A stretch of 64,000 nt of DNA from Nannochloropsis oceanica (Eukaryota > Sar > Eustigmatophyceae > Eustigmatales > Monodopsidaceae): assembly GCA_004519485.1 (NCBI GenBank), contig CP038135.1:186001-250000 (forward strand). Direction: 5' to 3'. Below, piece by piece: positions 1 through 11,609 of this stretch (position 1 is the first letter of the stretch; the number at the start of each line of letters is the position of its first letter). Below the pieces are notes generated by a model, which saw nothing but the letters and a program-made list of their open reading frames with translations, had not been told where the DNA came from and searched no databases. Made by a program: the position numbers and the translations under genes.

Positions 1-687
1 AAGAAGAAGAAGAAGGAGGAGGAGGAGGAGGAGGAGGAGGAGGAGGAGGAGTGGGCGGGACTGCCAAAAACAAGCAACAACGTTTTGCTCCTTCCTCCCG
101 CCCGGCGTCCCTCCCGCCCTCGTCCTCCTCCTCATCTTCATCCTTCGAGAGGCATCTATTAGGATGGACGACTGCAGGGGGCTTCTGTTTGAGGGAGGGA
201 AAAGGCATGGCACTCGCCCTCCTCAGCATAGAAGTGTTGCGTCTGCTACAGTTCAGGGCGGGTGGGCAGGAGGGAGGGCGGGAGGGAGAGGGGGGGGTGT
301 CGGCGGCGATGGCGGCAGTAGTACTGGTGAGAAATCCTCGATCGACAATCATGTTTCCAGCCAGAATGGGGCTTCAGGTATCTTTTCTATAGAGGGATGA
401 GGTAAGGAATGAAGGAGGATATGGCATAGTTGAAATTAAAGCAAAAGTAAAAGTTGTTCGAAGGCGAAGAATCGAGGTGGAAGATGATGAGCGCGCCTAG
501 GTTAAATTGTAGGTTCACTTTGTGCTGTGGAGGGCTTAAATCTGGCCACTATTGCTCTAGTATTATTTTTGCGTCCGACTATGTACACTACCTGCACTGC
601 CTTCTCTACGTCTCTAAAGGCTTCTTTAGTCCCTCCTTCCCCGTTTACCATCCTATCATGACCGTTGATGACTTCATCGGCCTACTC
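1..687. other. Intergenic, purine repeat at left edge
   Basis: The first 50 bases are an AAG/GGA microsatellite. A shorter (GGAG)n stretch follows near 270-295. No open frame here has recognisable protein features. It lies downstream of the ANTH-domain gene, so part of it may be that gene's 3' UTR. Confidence 0.5.
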
Positions 688-3121
688 CTACTCCATCTTC
701 TGCTTCTTCCGTTTTTTCCCCTTCGTCGGCCCCACTCTTACCGCTGGCCGCTCGGCAGTGGAGAGCTTCCAGCTCTTCTTCTTCTTCTTCTTCCCAGAAT
801 TTGACATATTCTTGTTCTTTTTCTTATTATTAACAGCTTTGACAGCCTCCTCCTCCTCACCCTTCTCCTCCTCCTCCTCCTCCTCTCTCTCCACCTTTTT
901 TGTTGTTCTGTTCTTCTTCTTTACATTCAAATCCCAATCTTTCTTCTCCATTCCCGTCTTCTCTCCCAGCTCCTTCCCCTTCCCCTCTCCCTCCCTTCCC
1001 TCCTCCTCTTCCCTTCCCTCCTCCTCCTCCTCCCCGGGTCCGACCATCTCTAAAGACGGCACTCGGGGCGGCGTCCCCAAAGCCACCACCGCCATGGGCA
1101 CCATCACCACCCCCTGCCCCTCCACCAAGTCCTTGTGCCTTGCCACATACTCGTTCAACACCTCCACCCCCCTCTCATACACCTCCACCGCCTTTGTCAC
1201 CCTCCCCACCCCCTCCTCGCTCCCAACTTTCCTCAAGACCACCTTCAAATGCCCCGCAAGGCACTCCAACACCTGCTGCAGGTCAAAGTACACCGCTTCC
1301 ACACACGCACAGGTCAATTCACTCACCTCCTCCTTTGTTCCGAGCCGTACTCTCCATGCCCTCTCCCATACGTCCTCCACCTGCCGCAGAAACAGGTCAA
1401 AATCTCCCGCGCTCCACACGGCTGGTGGCGGGGCCACCCTACCCTCCGCCATCGCCGCCGCTGCTGCTGCTGCTCCTGCCGCTGCAGCAGCTGCTCCAAC
1501 TGCGTCTTCTGTGTCATCCCCTACTTCCTCCCTTTCCACGGCTGCCCCGACTTCCCGCCCTACTTCCGGGTAGCCGGGGCCAAAATGCAAGGCGCGGAAG
1601 GTGACGTAGTCGGCATAGGCGGTCACGAAGGGTCGGCCTTCCGTCGACATGGCACCAGTGTCGAAGTATCTGGGAGAAGGAGGGAGGGAGGGAGGGTGAG
1701 GAGGTGGAAAAGGGCTTACCTTGGTGGGAGAGCACCGAGGCCAAGAGAAGAAGCCTTTCCCTCTGGCCCTGGCAAATCATCGAAGAAAAGCTTACCGTAT
1801 GTGTTTGGGGGAGGAGAAGGGGGAGGAGATGGAGGAAGAGGAGGAGAAGGAGGAGGAAGCAGCCCGGGAGTCCATCTGTCGGGTTAACTCTCCCAGGCGG
1901 GCTTGCAGGTTGGGAGCTTGTTCAGGCGCACCACTAGCAGCAAAGCGATGAAGAATGTACAGGGCCTTCAGGGTGATTCGACTGTCGCCCTCTCGCATCT
2001 TCGCCCATAGCTTGCGAAGGATGGGGAGGAACGGATCGAGCTGGGCGGGGGTTTGATACGTGATGGCGAGGAGGGGCTCCAAATGCTTTGGTTTAATTTG
2101 ACGGGTGTCGGGTCTTGTGGCTTTGACTATCTCCCCTTCCAATTCGGAGGACAGCGCGGCCTTGAGCTCCCGCAGGAGGGTACGTCCCCTGCTGCCGAGA
2201 CGAAAGGGAAAGGAGAAAGACGAGGAGGGAGGGGAGGAAGGGGGGGAGGAGGAGGAGGAGGAGAGGGAGGAAGAAGAGTGTCGCCAGCGGGGGGTAGTTT
2301 GGGCGGAAGGGAAAGGAGGAGAGGAGGGGGAGGGAGTGGTAGCGCCATGCCTTTTGCGAGGTGACTGTCTCTCACCTCTTCCTCCCATTGTTTCCTCTCC
2401 TCTTTTCTTGGAGGGAATCGCTGAGGAGAGTGGTGATGGTGAGGGAGCTTTACGCCGTCTTTTGCCGCTCGTGCTGGTGCTGGTGCTGGTGCTGCTGGTG
2501 CTGCTGGTGCTGCCTGTCGGGCGACGAGATGTGAACGCGACTGCACCTTTACCACCACGACCTATCGAAGCTCCAGCAGTGCTGATGTGTCTATCGTGAG
2601 GCAGCGAATCTGTTTCCTCGTCGTCGTCCTCCTCCTGCTCCTCCTCGTGCTGCTCATCCAGGAACCGTTGTTTGCGTCGACTAGGCCTGTTGCCACCCAC
2701 ACTATTCCGAATGAACCGCGCTGAAGTGGAGGAGGGCAGTGACACAGACGCATGCCCCGCTTTCCCCGTTATTCCTTCTCCTCCTCCTGCTCCCCTATCA
2801 TGGGCTCGTGCTGCACCCCCACGAATGGTCGATAGGAAAAAGGAGTATGAGGAGGCACACGCATCTGTGTTTGCGAGAAAGGGGAAAAGAGAGAGTTCAG
2901 TGGTACAAAGACGACGGCACGAATGCGTTCGCACTGATGGGAATAATGTAGTTGTTCCATCCAGACGAACCTTGTTTGCTACAAGGAGTGGCCGTAGCAG
3001 TGGCCGTAGGAAGGAGGGTGCTGCTCCCCATCATCACTAGGAGGAGGAAGGCCGGGATGAGGAGGAGCAGAACGGGCAGCCGGGCCAGGGCCTGTTGCCT
3101 TCGTAGTCTTGATCCTTCCAT
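688..3121 (-). CDS. ANTH-domain clathrin-adaptor-like protein (AP180/CALM type)
   Basis: This is a three-exon model: 3121-2971, 2864-1796 and 1669-688. The second intron (1795-1670) is well supported, because a GTAAGC donor and CAG acceptor join in phase to give KHIRYFDTGAMSTEG, rebuilding the ANTH core across the junction. That core runs from about RGRTLLRELKAAL through ITLKALYILHRFAASG to FVTAYADYVTFRA, matching the ANTH pattern of helices ending in a YAxYLxxR-like segment. ANTH proteins bind phosphoinositides and clathrin in endocytosis. About 180 low-complexity Ser/Arg/Pro residues precede the domain and a Lys/Glu-rich tail ends in a KKxRKKQK-like basic cluster. The first exon is tentative: it uses a weak GTTCGT donor but a good pyrimidine-rich acceptor, and it would add a hydrophobic N-terminus, which is odd for this family. 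The model predicts about 733 residues. Confidence 0.62.
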
Positions 3122-3900
3122 CTGGCTGTGTGCCTGCCAATGTGTGTAGGGAAAGAAGGCATGAGGGAACGCTTGGCATGCGCATTGTGACTCCTCCAGT
3201 TCCTCTCGTCACTTGGCAAGTCCGACGAGTCGTCGCGCACTTTTTGATTCTTCCCCATACGCTCCCAAAAGCGCTCGTGTTGTGTTACATTATCTCGTGC
3301 CTCATTCAAACCTTTGAGCTATTGTACACATCATAGGTATGTGTATGTTTTTTTTTTAATTGCCTCAATGACTTCAGCCGGCTTGTCTTTGTTTCGCAAT
3401 CCTCCCGAGTCATGGCCTTCCATAACCCCCCACATGAACACATCTTTCTTGCAATTCTCCTCCATCATCCCTCCATTTTCGTTCTCCATCGATTTGCTTC
3501 CTCTTCTCACCAACTTCATTACCGCTGTCATCACCATCATCGCCTTTTTCAATTGCGACCTTTCCCTCACGCGCTCTTTCCCTCCCTTCTCATTGTCATC
3601 CTCCTAGCAAGACGACTCTTATACTATAAAAAGACCAAAGCTATGATAGCCATCGGCGGCTGCAATTCTACCTCACACGACTCCTGTCTCCCTTGCCCCC
3701 CCTATTAGTATCGCCGCAGTCAGGCAAGAGTAAATACAATGGAACCCAAGCAGAGTCCAGAGCAAAGCATCTGAATCGAAAACCAAAAGCCGCATCCCGT
3801 CCTTCGAAGGTGCAAATCTTTTTCAAATGGATATGGTTACTTTTTTTCTTGATTCTTTAATTTCTAACCTCCCTTCCCTCACCCTCCCACTTCCTTTTCG
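3122..3900. other. Intergenic, no feature seen
   Basis: This lies between two minus-strand genes. Pyrimidine-rich stretches (3420-3600) give only low-complexity frames. No RNA gene or repeat of note was seen. Confidence 0.4.
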
Positions 3901-4926
3901 TCACTTCTGGTCCTTTCCCCTCTTGCTCAGCTGCTGCACCACCAAACTCACTAGCAAACCCCCTCCCACTGCTACCGCCCCCCACAAGCCAGCCAACACC
4001 AAGGCCGTCATGATGGCAGCCGCCGAGACAATGCCTACCACCACTCCAAACAACGACTCAGCATATGACAACTTAAACAAGGCCGCAATCGCTGCTCCCG
4101 TCCATGCGCCCGTCCCTGGCAATGGCACGCCCACAAACACCGCCAAGGCTTGCCAGTTCATCCTGGCCCCGGTCATATCTTTCAGCTTCTTTTCCAACAC
4201 CGGCGTCACCTTCTCCATCAACCAGGGCACATTCTTTAGCAGCATTAAGATAAAGGGCACCGGCACGAAGTTCCCCACGCAGGCCAGCGCGAAAGTCTGC
4301 GCAGGAGGGATACCCATCCAAAGCCCCACGGGAACCCCGCCTCGAAGCTCGACGACTGGTAGTGCCGAGATGACCATGAGAATGACCCAGTCAGGCCATC
4401 CGGTTTTGACGCGGACGGCATTCGCAAGGCGTTGTCCAAGGTGAAGGTGCTCTCCTTTTTCAACTGCCGCGGCCAGCGCCTGGGGGATGGACGTGGTGCA
4501 AGTGATGAGCGCCAAAGCGACGCCAGCACTGGCTAGAGCAAGGAGCCGGCGGGTGCGTTGACGACGCTCAGGGGAGGGGGAGACAGGAGGAGAGGTCATG
4601 GGTGGGGTCTTACCGCCCTTCGTTTTAAGAAATAGTAGTGGGACGGATGAAGAAGAAGAGGAGGAAGAGGAGGATGTGGACATGTGCAGGAAGGCCGCGG
4701 TCCGTGCGGGGTTCCGTCTGTTGACAATGCTAGTGCTACTGGAATAAGAGGAATAGGGACCTGTCGAAGCCCGGAGTGGGGTGGTGGCGGCTAGGCCTGC
4801 CACAGCAGTCGTGGGAAAAAATGCAGCGTGCCGCGTCGACGGGAAGAGCACTGCCGCATTGGTGTACGTAGTAGTAGCGGCCAAGGCGATGAGAAGGAGG
4901 GGACCGCGGAGCAAGGGTTGGCGCAT
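3901..4926 (-). CDS. Small multidrug export family membrane protein (PF06695 type), probably plastid-targeted
   Basis: The C-terminal half matches the COG2426/Sm_multidrug_ex family of small integral membrane proteins. Visible landmarks are ALPVVELRGGVPVGLWMG, ACVGNFVPVPFILMLLKNVP and VGVPLPGTGAWTGAAIAALF, followed by two long hydrophobic segments. The transport substrate of the family is not well established. I chose the ATG at 4926, not the upstream one at 5085, because it puts a clean signal peptide (MRQPLLRGPLLLIALAATTT) at the N-terminus. A long Ser/Thr/Arg-rich stretch follows, as in bipartite plastid leaders of stramenopile algae. A second hydrophobic segment near residues 125-150 ending in ALAAA could be a membrane helix or a second sorting signal. 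The product would be 341 residues. It is single-exon and transcribed towards the ANTH gene. Confidence 0.78.
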   Translation of the reverse strand: MRQPLLRGPLLLIALAATTTYTNAAVLFPSTRHAAFFPTTAVAGLAATTPLRASTGPYSSYSSSTSIVNRRNPARTAAFLHMSTSSSSSSSSSSVPLLFLKTKGGKTPPMTSPPVSPSPERRQRTRRLLALASAGVALALITCTTSIPQALAAAVEKGEHLHLGQRLANAVRVKTGWPDWVILMVISALPVVELRGGVPVGLWMGIPPAQTFALACVGNFVPVPFILMLLKNVPWLMEKVTPVLEKKLKDMTGARMNWQALAVFVGVPLPGTGAWTGAAIAALFKLSYAESLFGVVVGIVSAAAIMTALVLAGLWGAVAVGGGLLVSLVVQQLSKRGKDQK

Positions 4927-5971
4927 AGTTTCGTCTCTGTGTTGTGTCGATCGGTTGGTCCGAGTCAAGGATGAACACCATGCGTGAGTGAGGGGGGGCC
5001 ACGTGTCTTGATAATTGGCACCATTGCTTCGAAAAAAAGACAGGACACGAGGAGGAAGAGACGAAGCAAAGAATCGAGCAGGCATGCCATACTGCCAACT
5101 TGCATTGGACGGGTGTATCCGCTAATGGATTTTGCGTGGATCAATACTTGTAGTAGCCTTACGTGTTCCCCGCAAGACATAACTCCTCTCCCGGGTTGCC
5201 GTGCGGCTTGCATGCCGGCCCGAACTGCCTGTCGGCCGAAAATCACGTGCCAGCGCATGTGTAGTGAATGCACGTGCTTCTCATTTCCAGCAGGCCTCTA
5301 CATCTCGCTGCCAAACTTTCGAAATAGGGCCATAAAAACGAGATCTGGGGTTCCTAAACGATCTGCCACGGCTCTCGCTCCTCCTGTTTTCGTCCTCGTT
5401 CACATCCATCATCCCTCTCTAGCGCCCTTTCTACGTCGAATGACTTTTCGGCACACCGCTTTGCGCAAGCAGGCGTGAGCATTGTGGTTGTGGACGGGGA
5501 TAGCCGACGGGTTGGATGGGTCGAACCTCAAGCGTTTTTCCCGACCCCCTCTTGCGGCGCCTTCTTGCATCCAGGGACCCGGAAGAATATGTGAATGAAG
5601 CTTTTAATCCCCAAACGACCCGTCAACATTGGCCCAAGATTGTCAAGCATGCCTATACCATGTCCAGGGGCACTTCATATCTGTGGGGAACAGGGCTCGG
5701 CCCGGTGTAGGACGATAGGCGCTAATATTCTAACTAGTCTCTCCCTTCCCTCCCTCCCCCGTAACGTAGACCGACCGATACTGTCGAATCATATCACATC
5801 GACACGCTAGGGAGGGCGACGGCGGCCTACCCGAGGACACCACGACGCTCAGAGGCGGACATTGCAGCAGGTGCAGCAATCGCAGTCGCTGGAGCGACCC
5901 GTGAGAAGAAAGGAAGGGGAACGGAGATCGAAGACGTAACCGCCACTTCGAAGGCTAGTGAGGCGGCAAGC
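4927..5971. other. Divergent intergenic region, nothing recognised
   Basis: This separates the export-family gene (minus) from the ABCG gene (plus) and presumably holds both promoters and 5' UTRs. Short open frames near 5516-5710 have no recognisable features. Confidence 0.4.
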
Positions 5972-8900
5972 ATGGCAGCAATAGAGATCGAGACCGACCC
6001 CTCCGCACTGAAGCACGAGCGAGTCATGCCCTCTACCAGTGACAGCTCCTCCGCCAGCTACGACTGCGAGTCACACAGGTATGTGAGGGCGGAAGGGGAA
6101 GGATGGAGGGGGTCTCAAAGGGCGAGAGATGGCAATCCGGCAACTAACGTACCACCCGCATTGGTTGTTGCCGGTTATTCGCTGTGTCTATCTGTCGTCC
6201 TCATCATAGAGCACGAGGTTGCCACCTCTCTTCCCCCTTCATGCTAAAATCGGACGTTTGGTCCCCGTAAAGGATCTTGTGTTCAGCGTTACGCACTCAC
6301 ATCCTCCCTCCCTCCCTCCCTCCCTCCCTCCCTCGTTCCTTCCTTTCCTTCCTTCCATCTTAAAGCATGGACGGTTCCTCCGACAGCGTCGACTCGTCCG
6401 CCCCCCAATCATACACATGGCGGAATATTCGATGTTCGTACGAGGCCAATAACCAATCACGGGGGGGCAAACCCGTGGTGGTCGAGGTAAGGAAGGAGGG
6501 ATTGAGGGAGAGAAAACAGTTGTGCGCATTTGACAGGACCAGTCGGATCGTATAGAGGGTTTTACAATAGGGCAGGGAGTATGACGTGTCTTTTTGAAGG
6601 TATGTCTACGCCTACGTGCGCTCGGCCACCTTTCTCATTGCTCCCTCCCTCCCTCCCTCTCTCCCTCCCTCCCTCCCTCCCTAGGTGCTCCACGGAGTGG
6701 ATGGCCATCTGGAGACGGGTCAGATGCTGGCGGTAATTGGTCCATCAGGGAGCGGGAAGACGTGCTTGCTGGATATACTGGCCGATCGGAAGACCGTTGG
6801 GAAGATATCAGGACTGCGCCTGCTTGATGGGCAGGTAGGGAGGGCGGGAGGGAAGGAGGGGTAAAGGGTCGGTTGACCGAGGGTACCGCGTTTGAATGAC
6901 AGTGAACATAATTATGATACAGCAACTTTGTACTCATCTCTCCATTTCTCCTGCCTCTCCCCTCCCATCCCTCCCTTCCCTTTCTTCCCCGTCAGCTGGC
7001 GGGCCGTCGGCGGTTTCAGCGTGTAACGGCTTATGTGACGCAAGAAGACATCTTCCACCCTACCTCTACCGTGAAGGAAGCCGTGCTGTTCCAAGCAAAT
7101 CTGCGGCTCGACCGTCGAATGCCCGTCCACGAGAAGGACGCGTTGGCATTAAGGTTGATCGAGGATGTGGGATTGAAGGGGAAGGAGCATACTTATGTGG
7201 GTGGTCCCTTACCTGGAGGGCTACGGGTGCGAGGATTGAGTGGAGGGGAGAAACGGCGTCTGAGCCTTTGTTGTGGCACGGTGACGGCTCCGAGTCTACT
7301 GTTTCTTGACGAGCCAACCAGTGGCTTGGACGGGTTTGCGGCTTTGGTGGTACGTGGGGCGGGAGGGAGGGAGGGAGGGAGGGAGGGAGGGAGGGAGGGA
7401 GGGAGGGGTGTGTTTGGGTTTCCTCCTTTTGCTGATGTTTCTATCGGACTCCACTGGATTGAAATAGATTCATCAAATCAAACGCTTCCCCCCTTAATCT
7501 CCCATTTGCGGGCGATGCGCCTCTTGATGTACTGCCAGCGAATGGATCCCAAGGGGCTCACCCTTCCCTCCCCCCCCCCTTCCCCTCTCTCTCTCCCCCT
7601 CCCCTTTCCGCAGGTAATGCGCCTCCTGAAGAAGTACTGCCAGCGGGGCATGATGGTCATATGCACCATCCACCAACCCCGGGCCGCGATATGGACGTTG
7701 TTTGAGAAGGTGATGGTGCTGTCGAGCGGTAATCAAATGTATTTTGGGGAGGCCTCGGGGGCAGAGGCGTGGTTCAGCGAGCAGCTGGGGTATCCACGTC
7801 ATCATAACACCTCGGCAGTGGACTTCATCATGGATCTGGGTGGGTAGGGAGGGAGGAAGGGAGGGAGGAAGGGAGGGAGGGCGGGAGTCGGAGGACATCG
7901 AGAAGGCATCATGCCAAGTCTGCGTTCTCTTGCGTGGGAGACTCAAATCAATCAGCCCCCGCCTTCCTCTCAGTGTACATATCTCCCGCATGAAAGACTC
8001 ATCGACCACGCATTTACCCTACGCCAACGCCTCATCGAATCCATTCATCCCCCCCCCCCCCTCCCGTCCCGTCCTCCCAGTGAATATATCTTTCGTCAAG
8101 GACCCGGACATCCACGGCAGCAAGACCATGCAAACTGTTCTAGAACTCGAACAAGCAGCCGCGCAGTTCCGATCTGCCCACAGCAATGTGGCAGGCCGGT
8201 ACATTGAGGTGAGGAGGGAGGGAGGGAGGGAGGGACGGAGGGAGGGAGGAGGTGAGAACCAATGCGGGTTGTCCTTTCCCTCACAAGCGAGGGAGGGAAG
8301 GAGGAAGCTGGGGAAGGATCGAGAGGATGTGTGCTAGCGTAGGTGATACGTCGAGCCCCTCGTTCATCTCTCACTCCAAAGTGCCCTCTCCCCATCCTTG
8401 CACCCCTCCCTCAGGCGCCTCCTCCCCTCCCTCGCCACCACTCCCTTTTCAACGACTTGTCGGACGTTAGTCTCACCCAACGGACGAGCGATTCAATTCG
8501 AGCGTTGGATTCGTGGGTGTGGAAGTTCCGGGTAGTATTGGGCAGAAACTTCACCAATTACTATCGTAATCCAGGCAACGTAAGAACGAGGAAGGGAGGG
8601 AGGGAAGGAGGGAGGGAGGGAGGGAGGGAGGGAGGGAGGGAGGGTATAGACTGGAACCGGGTACAAGCTCGCATTCAAAAAGATGGCTCACCTCCCTCCT
8701 TCCTCCTTCCCTCCCTCCAGGTTCTGGCCCGCATTTCGGTCATGCTGTTCATCGCTGGGTTGGAGGCTTTGGTGTACTTCAGGATCGGCAGCCGGGAGGC
8801 GGGCAGCACCTCCCTCCTCACGGTCACCCACATAATAGGTTCCATCTTCTACTCCATTCTGGCCGTGACGTTATTGCCGTTTGCCTCCCTGTCTCTCTTT

Positions 8901-10083
8901 ATCTACGACAGACAGTTTTACAGCGGAGAGGTGGGCAAATAGGAGGAGGAGGGGACGGAGGGAAGGAGGGAGGAAGGGAGGGAGGGAGTGGAAGGTGTAG
9001 CGTGAGGAAGCGTGAGGATGATCCAGTAGCTCACCCCTCCCTCCCTCCCTCCCTCCCTCCCTCCCTCCCTCCCTCCCTCCCTCCCTCCCTCCCTCCCTCC
9101 CTCCCTCCTTGCCAGGCTGCCTCCAAGCTGTATCCTTGTTCCGTGTACTTTGTCTCCAACATCGTCCTCGAGACAGCCCTCAACTCGTTTTCTGGTCTCC
9201 TCTTCTCCCTTATCGTCTACTACAATCTCGGTAAGCCCCGCCCTCCCTCCCTCCCTCCCTCCCTCCCTCCCTCCCTCCTCGCCTTGTCCGATCTCGAAGC
9301 ACTTGTCGACGAATTCTGATGCCCCCTCCCTTCCTCCCTCCCTCCCCTCCTTCCTCCCTTCCTTCCGCAGACTATATCGCCTTCACCCAGCCGGCGAACG
9401 TCCCCCTCAATTTTGTCATATACCTCTCTGGACTTGTCCTGCAGGTAGGGAGAGAGAGGGAGGGAGAGGGAGAGGAGCGATGATGAGAAGCAAAGGGCGG
9501 AAAAGACAAGAACAAGAACATTGGAAAGAATCTATGACTCATCCCCTCCCTCCCTCCCTCCCTCCCTCCCTCCCTCCCTCCCTCCCCAGACCAACATGGG
9601 CAGCATGTGCGTGCAGCTCTCTGCCCTTCTCGCTCCCAACCAAGACATCGCCTTCGTCCTCGCTGCCGGCTACGTGGCTGCCTCCATCCTCACGGGCGGC
9701 TTTATCGTCTCTTTTAATTCCTTCTACCACAACGCCAAGTGGTTGCAGTGGACGAGCTTCATCAAGTTCACCTTCCAGCCTCTGTCGATGAACGTCCTGC
9801 GAGGTACGTGCTCCCTCCCTCCCTCCCTCCCTCCCTCCCTCCCTCTTTTACATGGACCAACACAATGTCGAGCCTCACTTTCCCCTCCCACCCTCCCTCC
9901 CTCCCTCTCTCCCTCCCTCCCTCCCTCCCTTTAGGCACAAACGTGGAGTTCGTGATTGACTATATCTCCCTCAACAACCCCAGCACGATCTGGCAAAACT
10001 TGGGATGTGCCTTTGCCATATACGTCGGGCTGACTCTGTGTGCCTACCTCGCCCTGCGACATCTGCACAAGGAGCGGAGATAG
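5972..10083 (+). CDS. ABCG-family half-transporter, 12 exons
   Basis: An ABC half-transporter with the nucleotide-binding domain before the membrane domain, the ABCG order. Exons read by splice sites and phase: 5972-6078, 6366-6486, 6685-6834, 6996-7349, 7614-7839, 8081-8208, 8415-8579, 8721-8930, 9116-9230, 9371-9444, 9590-9803 and 9935-10083. All junctions keep frame, giving 670 residues, close to the usual 600-700. Motifs are Walker A GPSGSGKT (about residues 96-103), signature LSGGEKRR, Walker [13 protein letters not shown] and the H-loop TIHQPR. The membrane part starts near [18 protein letters not shown] and carries about six hydrophobic segments ending in LHKERR. Such proteins dimerise and export lipids, sterols or other hydrophobic compounds; the substrate cannot be told from sequence. 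Eleven introns in about 4 kb is far more than its neighbours have. The start ATG is the least certain part. Confidence 0.9.
6079..9934 (+). repeat. (GGGA)n and (CCCT)n tetranucleotide tracts in ABCG introns
   Basis: Nine of the eleven introns (1-8 and 10) carry a GGGA-type tract soon after the donor and a CCCT-type tract just before the acceptor. Long perfect or near-perfect tracts lie at about 7361-7406 and 8594-8644 (purine), and 9035-9109, 9243-9278, 9544-9587, 9812-9845 and 9893-9930 (pyrimidine). The two tract types are complementary within a transcript. Confidence 0.9.
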
Positions 10084-11609
10084 GAGGGAGGGAGGGAGGG
10101 AGGGAGGGAGGGAGGAGGTGTGTACAGACGAGAAAGCTCTTCATGTGGAATGGTGAGAACGATGACAAAAGGAGGGAAGGAGGGAGAGAAGGAGGACAGA
10201 ATGTGGTGCAAGTCAGGCCCAGTTATCGCCACAAGCAGCTCCAGCAGTAGCAGCAGTTGCAGCAGCTCCAGCAGTTGCAGCATCTCCAGCAGTAGCAGCA
10301 GCTCCAGCAGCAGCAGCAGCAGTACGACAAACATCTCTCTCATCATCAGCAGCAGCAGCAGTAGCAGCCGCCAGGTCGGTGTTGGGAGGGAGAATGCGCT
10401 TCGTTTTATTCATTTATCTGGATGACACATTTTTGTTGTCACCCTCATGTCTTGTTGGCTCCTCGTGAGAAGAAGGGGCAAGAACGAGGGAGGGAGGGAA
10501 GGAAGGAGGAGCGGACTGCATGTCACTTTGTCAGTGTGCTGAGAGCTAAAGGCGGATAGGCACAGGATTGTACCCGAGGCATGGGAGGAAACAAAGGGAA
10601 GGAGGGAGAGAGGGAGAGAGGGAGGTAGGAAGGCGCATTTAAGCTATGGAGTCCTTTCTGTCAGGCCCCCACCTTTGCATAGAAAATATTTTGTTTTGAG
10701 TGCTCGGCACTTTCAATTTGAATTTGAATTGGAATTGGAATTTGACTTCAATTGTGAAGTGTAGGTTCTTGATCTATATTGACTCGTCGCTCTTGTTTGT
10801 AGAGGACGGCGGGGAAGTGGCTTGAGGTGTGTGAGAGAGAGCGGAAGAGAGAGAGCGGGAGGGAGGGAGAGAATTGAGGGAGGAATGGATTGGACAACTG
10901 ACCTGGTTACTCGGACGTTTAACTGTGAAAAGAATATGATGACAAAGATGAGAAACCTCCCCCACTCCCCAAGAGGGAGTCGAGAGGAAGAACAAGAAGA
11001 AAAAGCAAACGAAGAAGACACCAGCAGAAAAAGAGGAGGAGAAAAAAAAGAACAGGAAAGAACAGTGGGATAACGAGGGAGGGACCTTGACGACGTAACG
11101 ACGAGAGTCAAAGATTTAGGTAAGCCCATCCGAGCGCGTAAATAGTGTGTGCCATTGCAGCAGCGCCATTACCACGACCGTCAGAAGCAGCAGCAACAGC
11201 AGTAGCAGCAGCAGCTCAAGCGAGGTTGGGATCGGAAAAGCAACCAAAAAGTAGGCGCTGGATGGGAGATTGCAGAAGAGAGAGGGAGAGCGCCCGAGAA
11301 TAGGGAAACATTATATTCGTGGGAAAGAGGGAAATAACCCACATCGAAAAAGACAGGAAAATAGGGCGCGTACAAGAGGCAGGAAGGTGATAGGACGAGG
11401 GAATATATAGATTTTTTTAAGGAAGGGGGAGGTCACTATCACTACCATCCTTGAAAAAAGAACAAAACATGACATGATAATAACACTACCAGCAATCGAA
11501 TCCTCTCCGCTCTCACTTACTCAATATTTTCTCTCAACAACCCCAAAAAATGAAAGCACGGCGAGGGTCGACGTTTTCCCTCCTGCCCTCCTCCCTCCCT
11601 CGGCAACAT
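10084..11609. other. Convergent intergenic region with GGGA and CAG-like repeats
   Basis: A (GGGA)n tract at 10083-10113 follows the ABCG stop directly. An imperfect CAG/AGC-rich stretch fills about 10235-10370 and a short GAATTT/GGAATT repeat lies at about 10709-10745. The open frames are low-complexity only, so this is best read as 3' UTRs and spacer between two convergent genes. Confidence 0.5.

Noticed and set aside
665-1573. Long plus-strand frame rich in Ser/Pro
   Set aside because: It is the complement of the ANTH gene's second coding half and is all low-complexity.
9035-9109. CCCT array considered as telomere-like repeat or CRISPR
   Set aside because: Simple 4-base repeat inside an intron, with no spacers and no telomere motif.
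10120-10425. Ser-rich frame over the CAG-like repeat
   Set aside because: No non-repetitive protein content; better explained as 3' flank.
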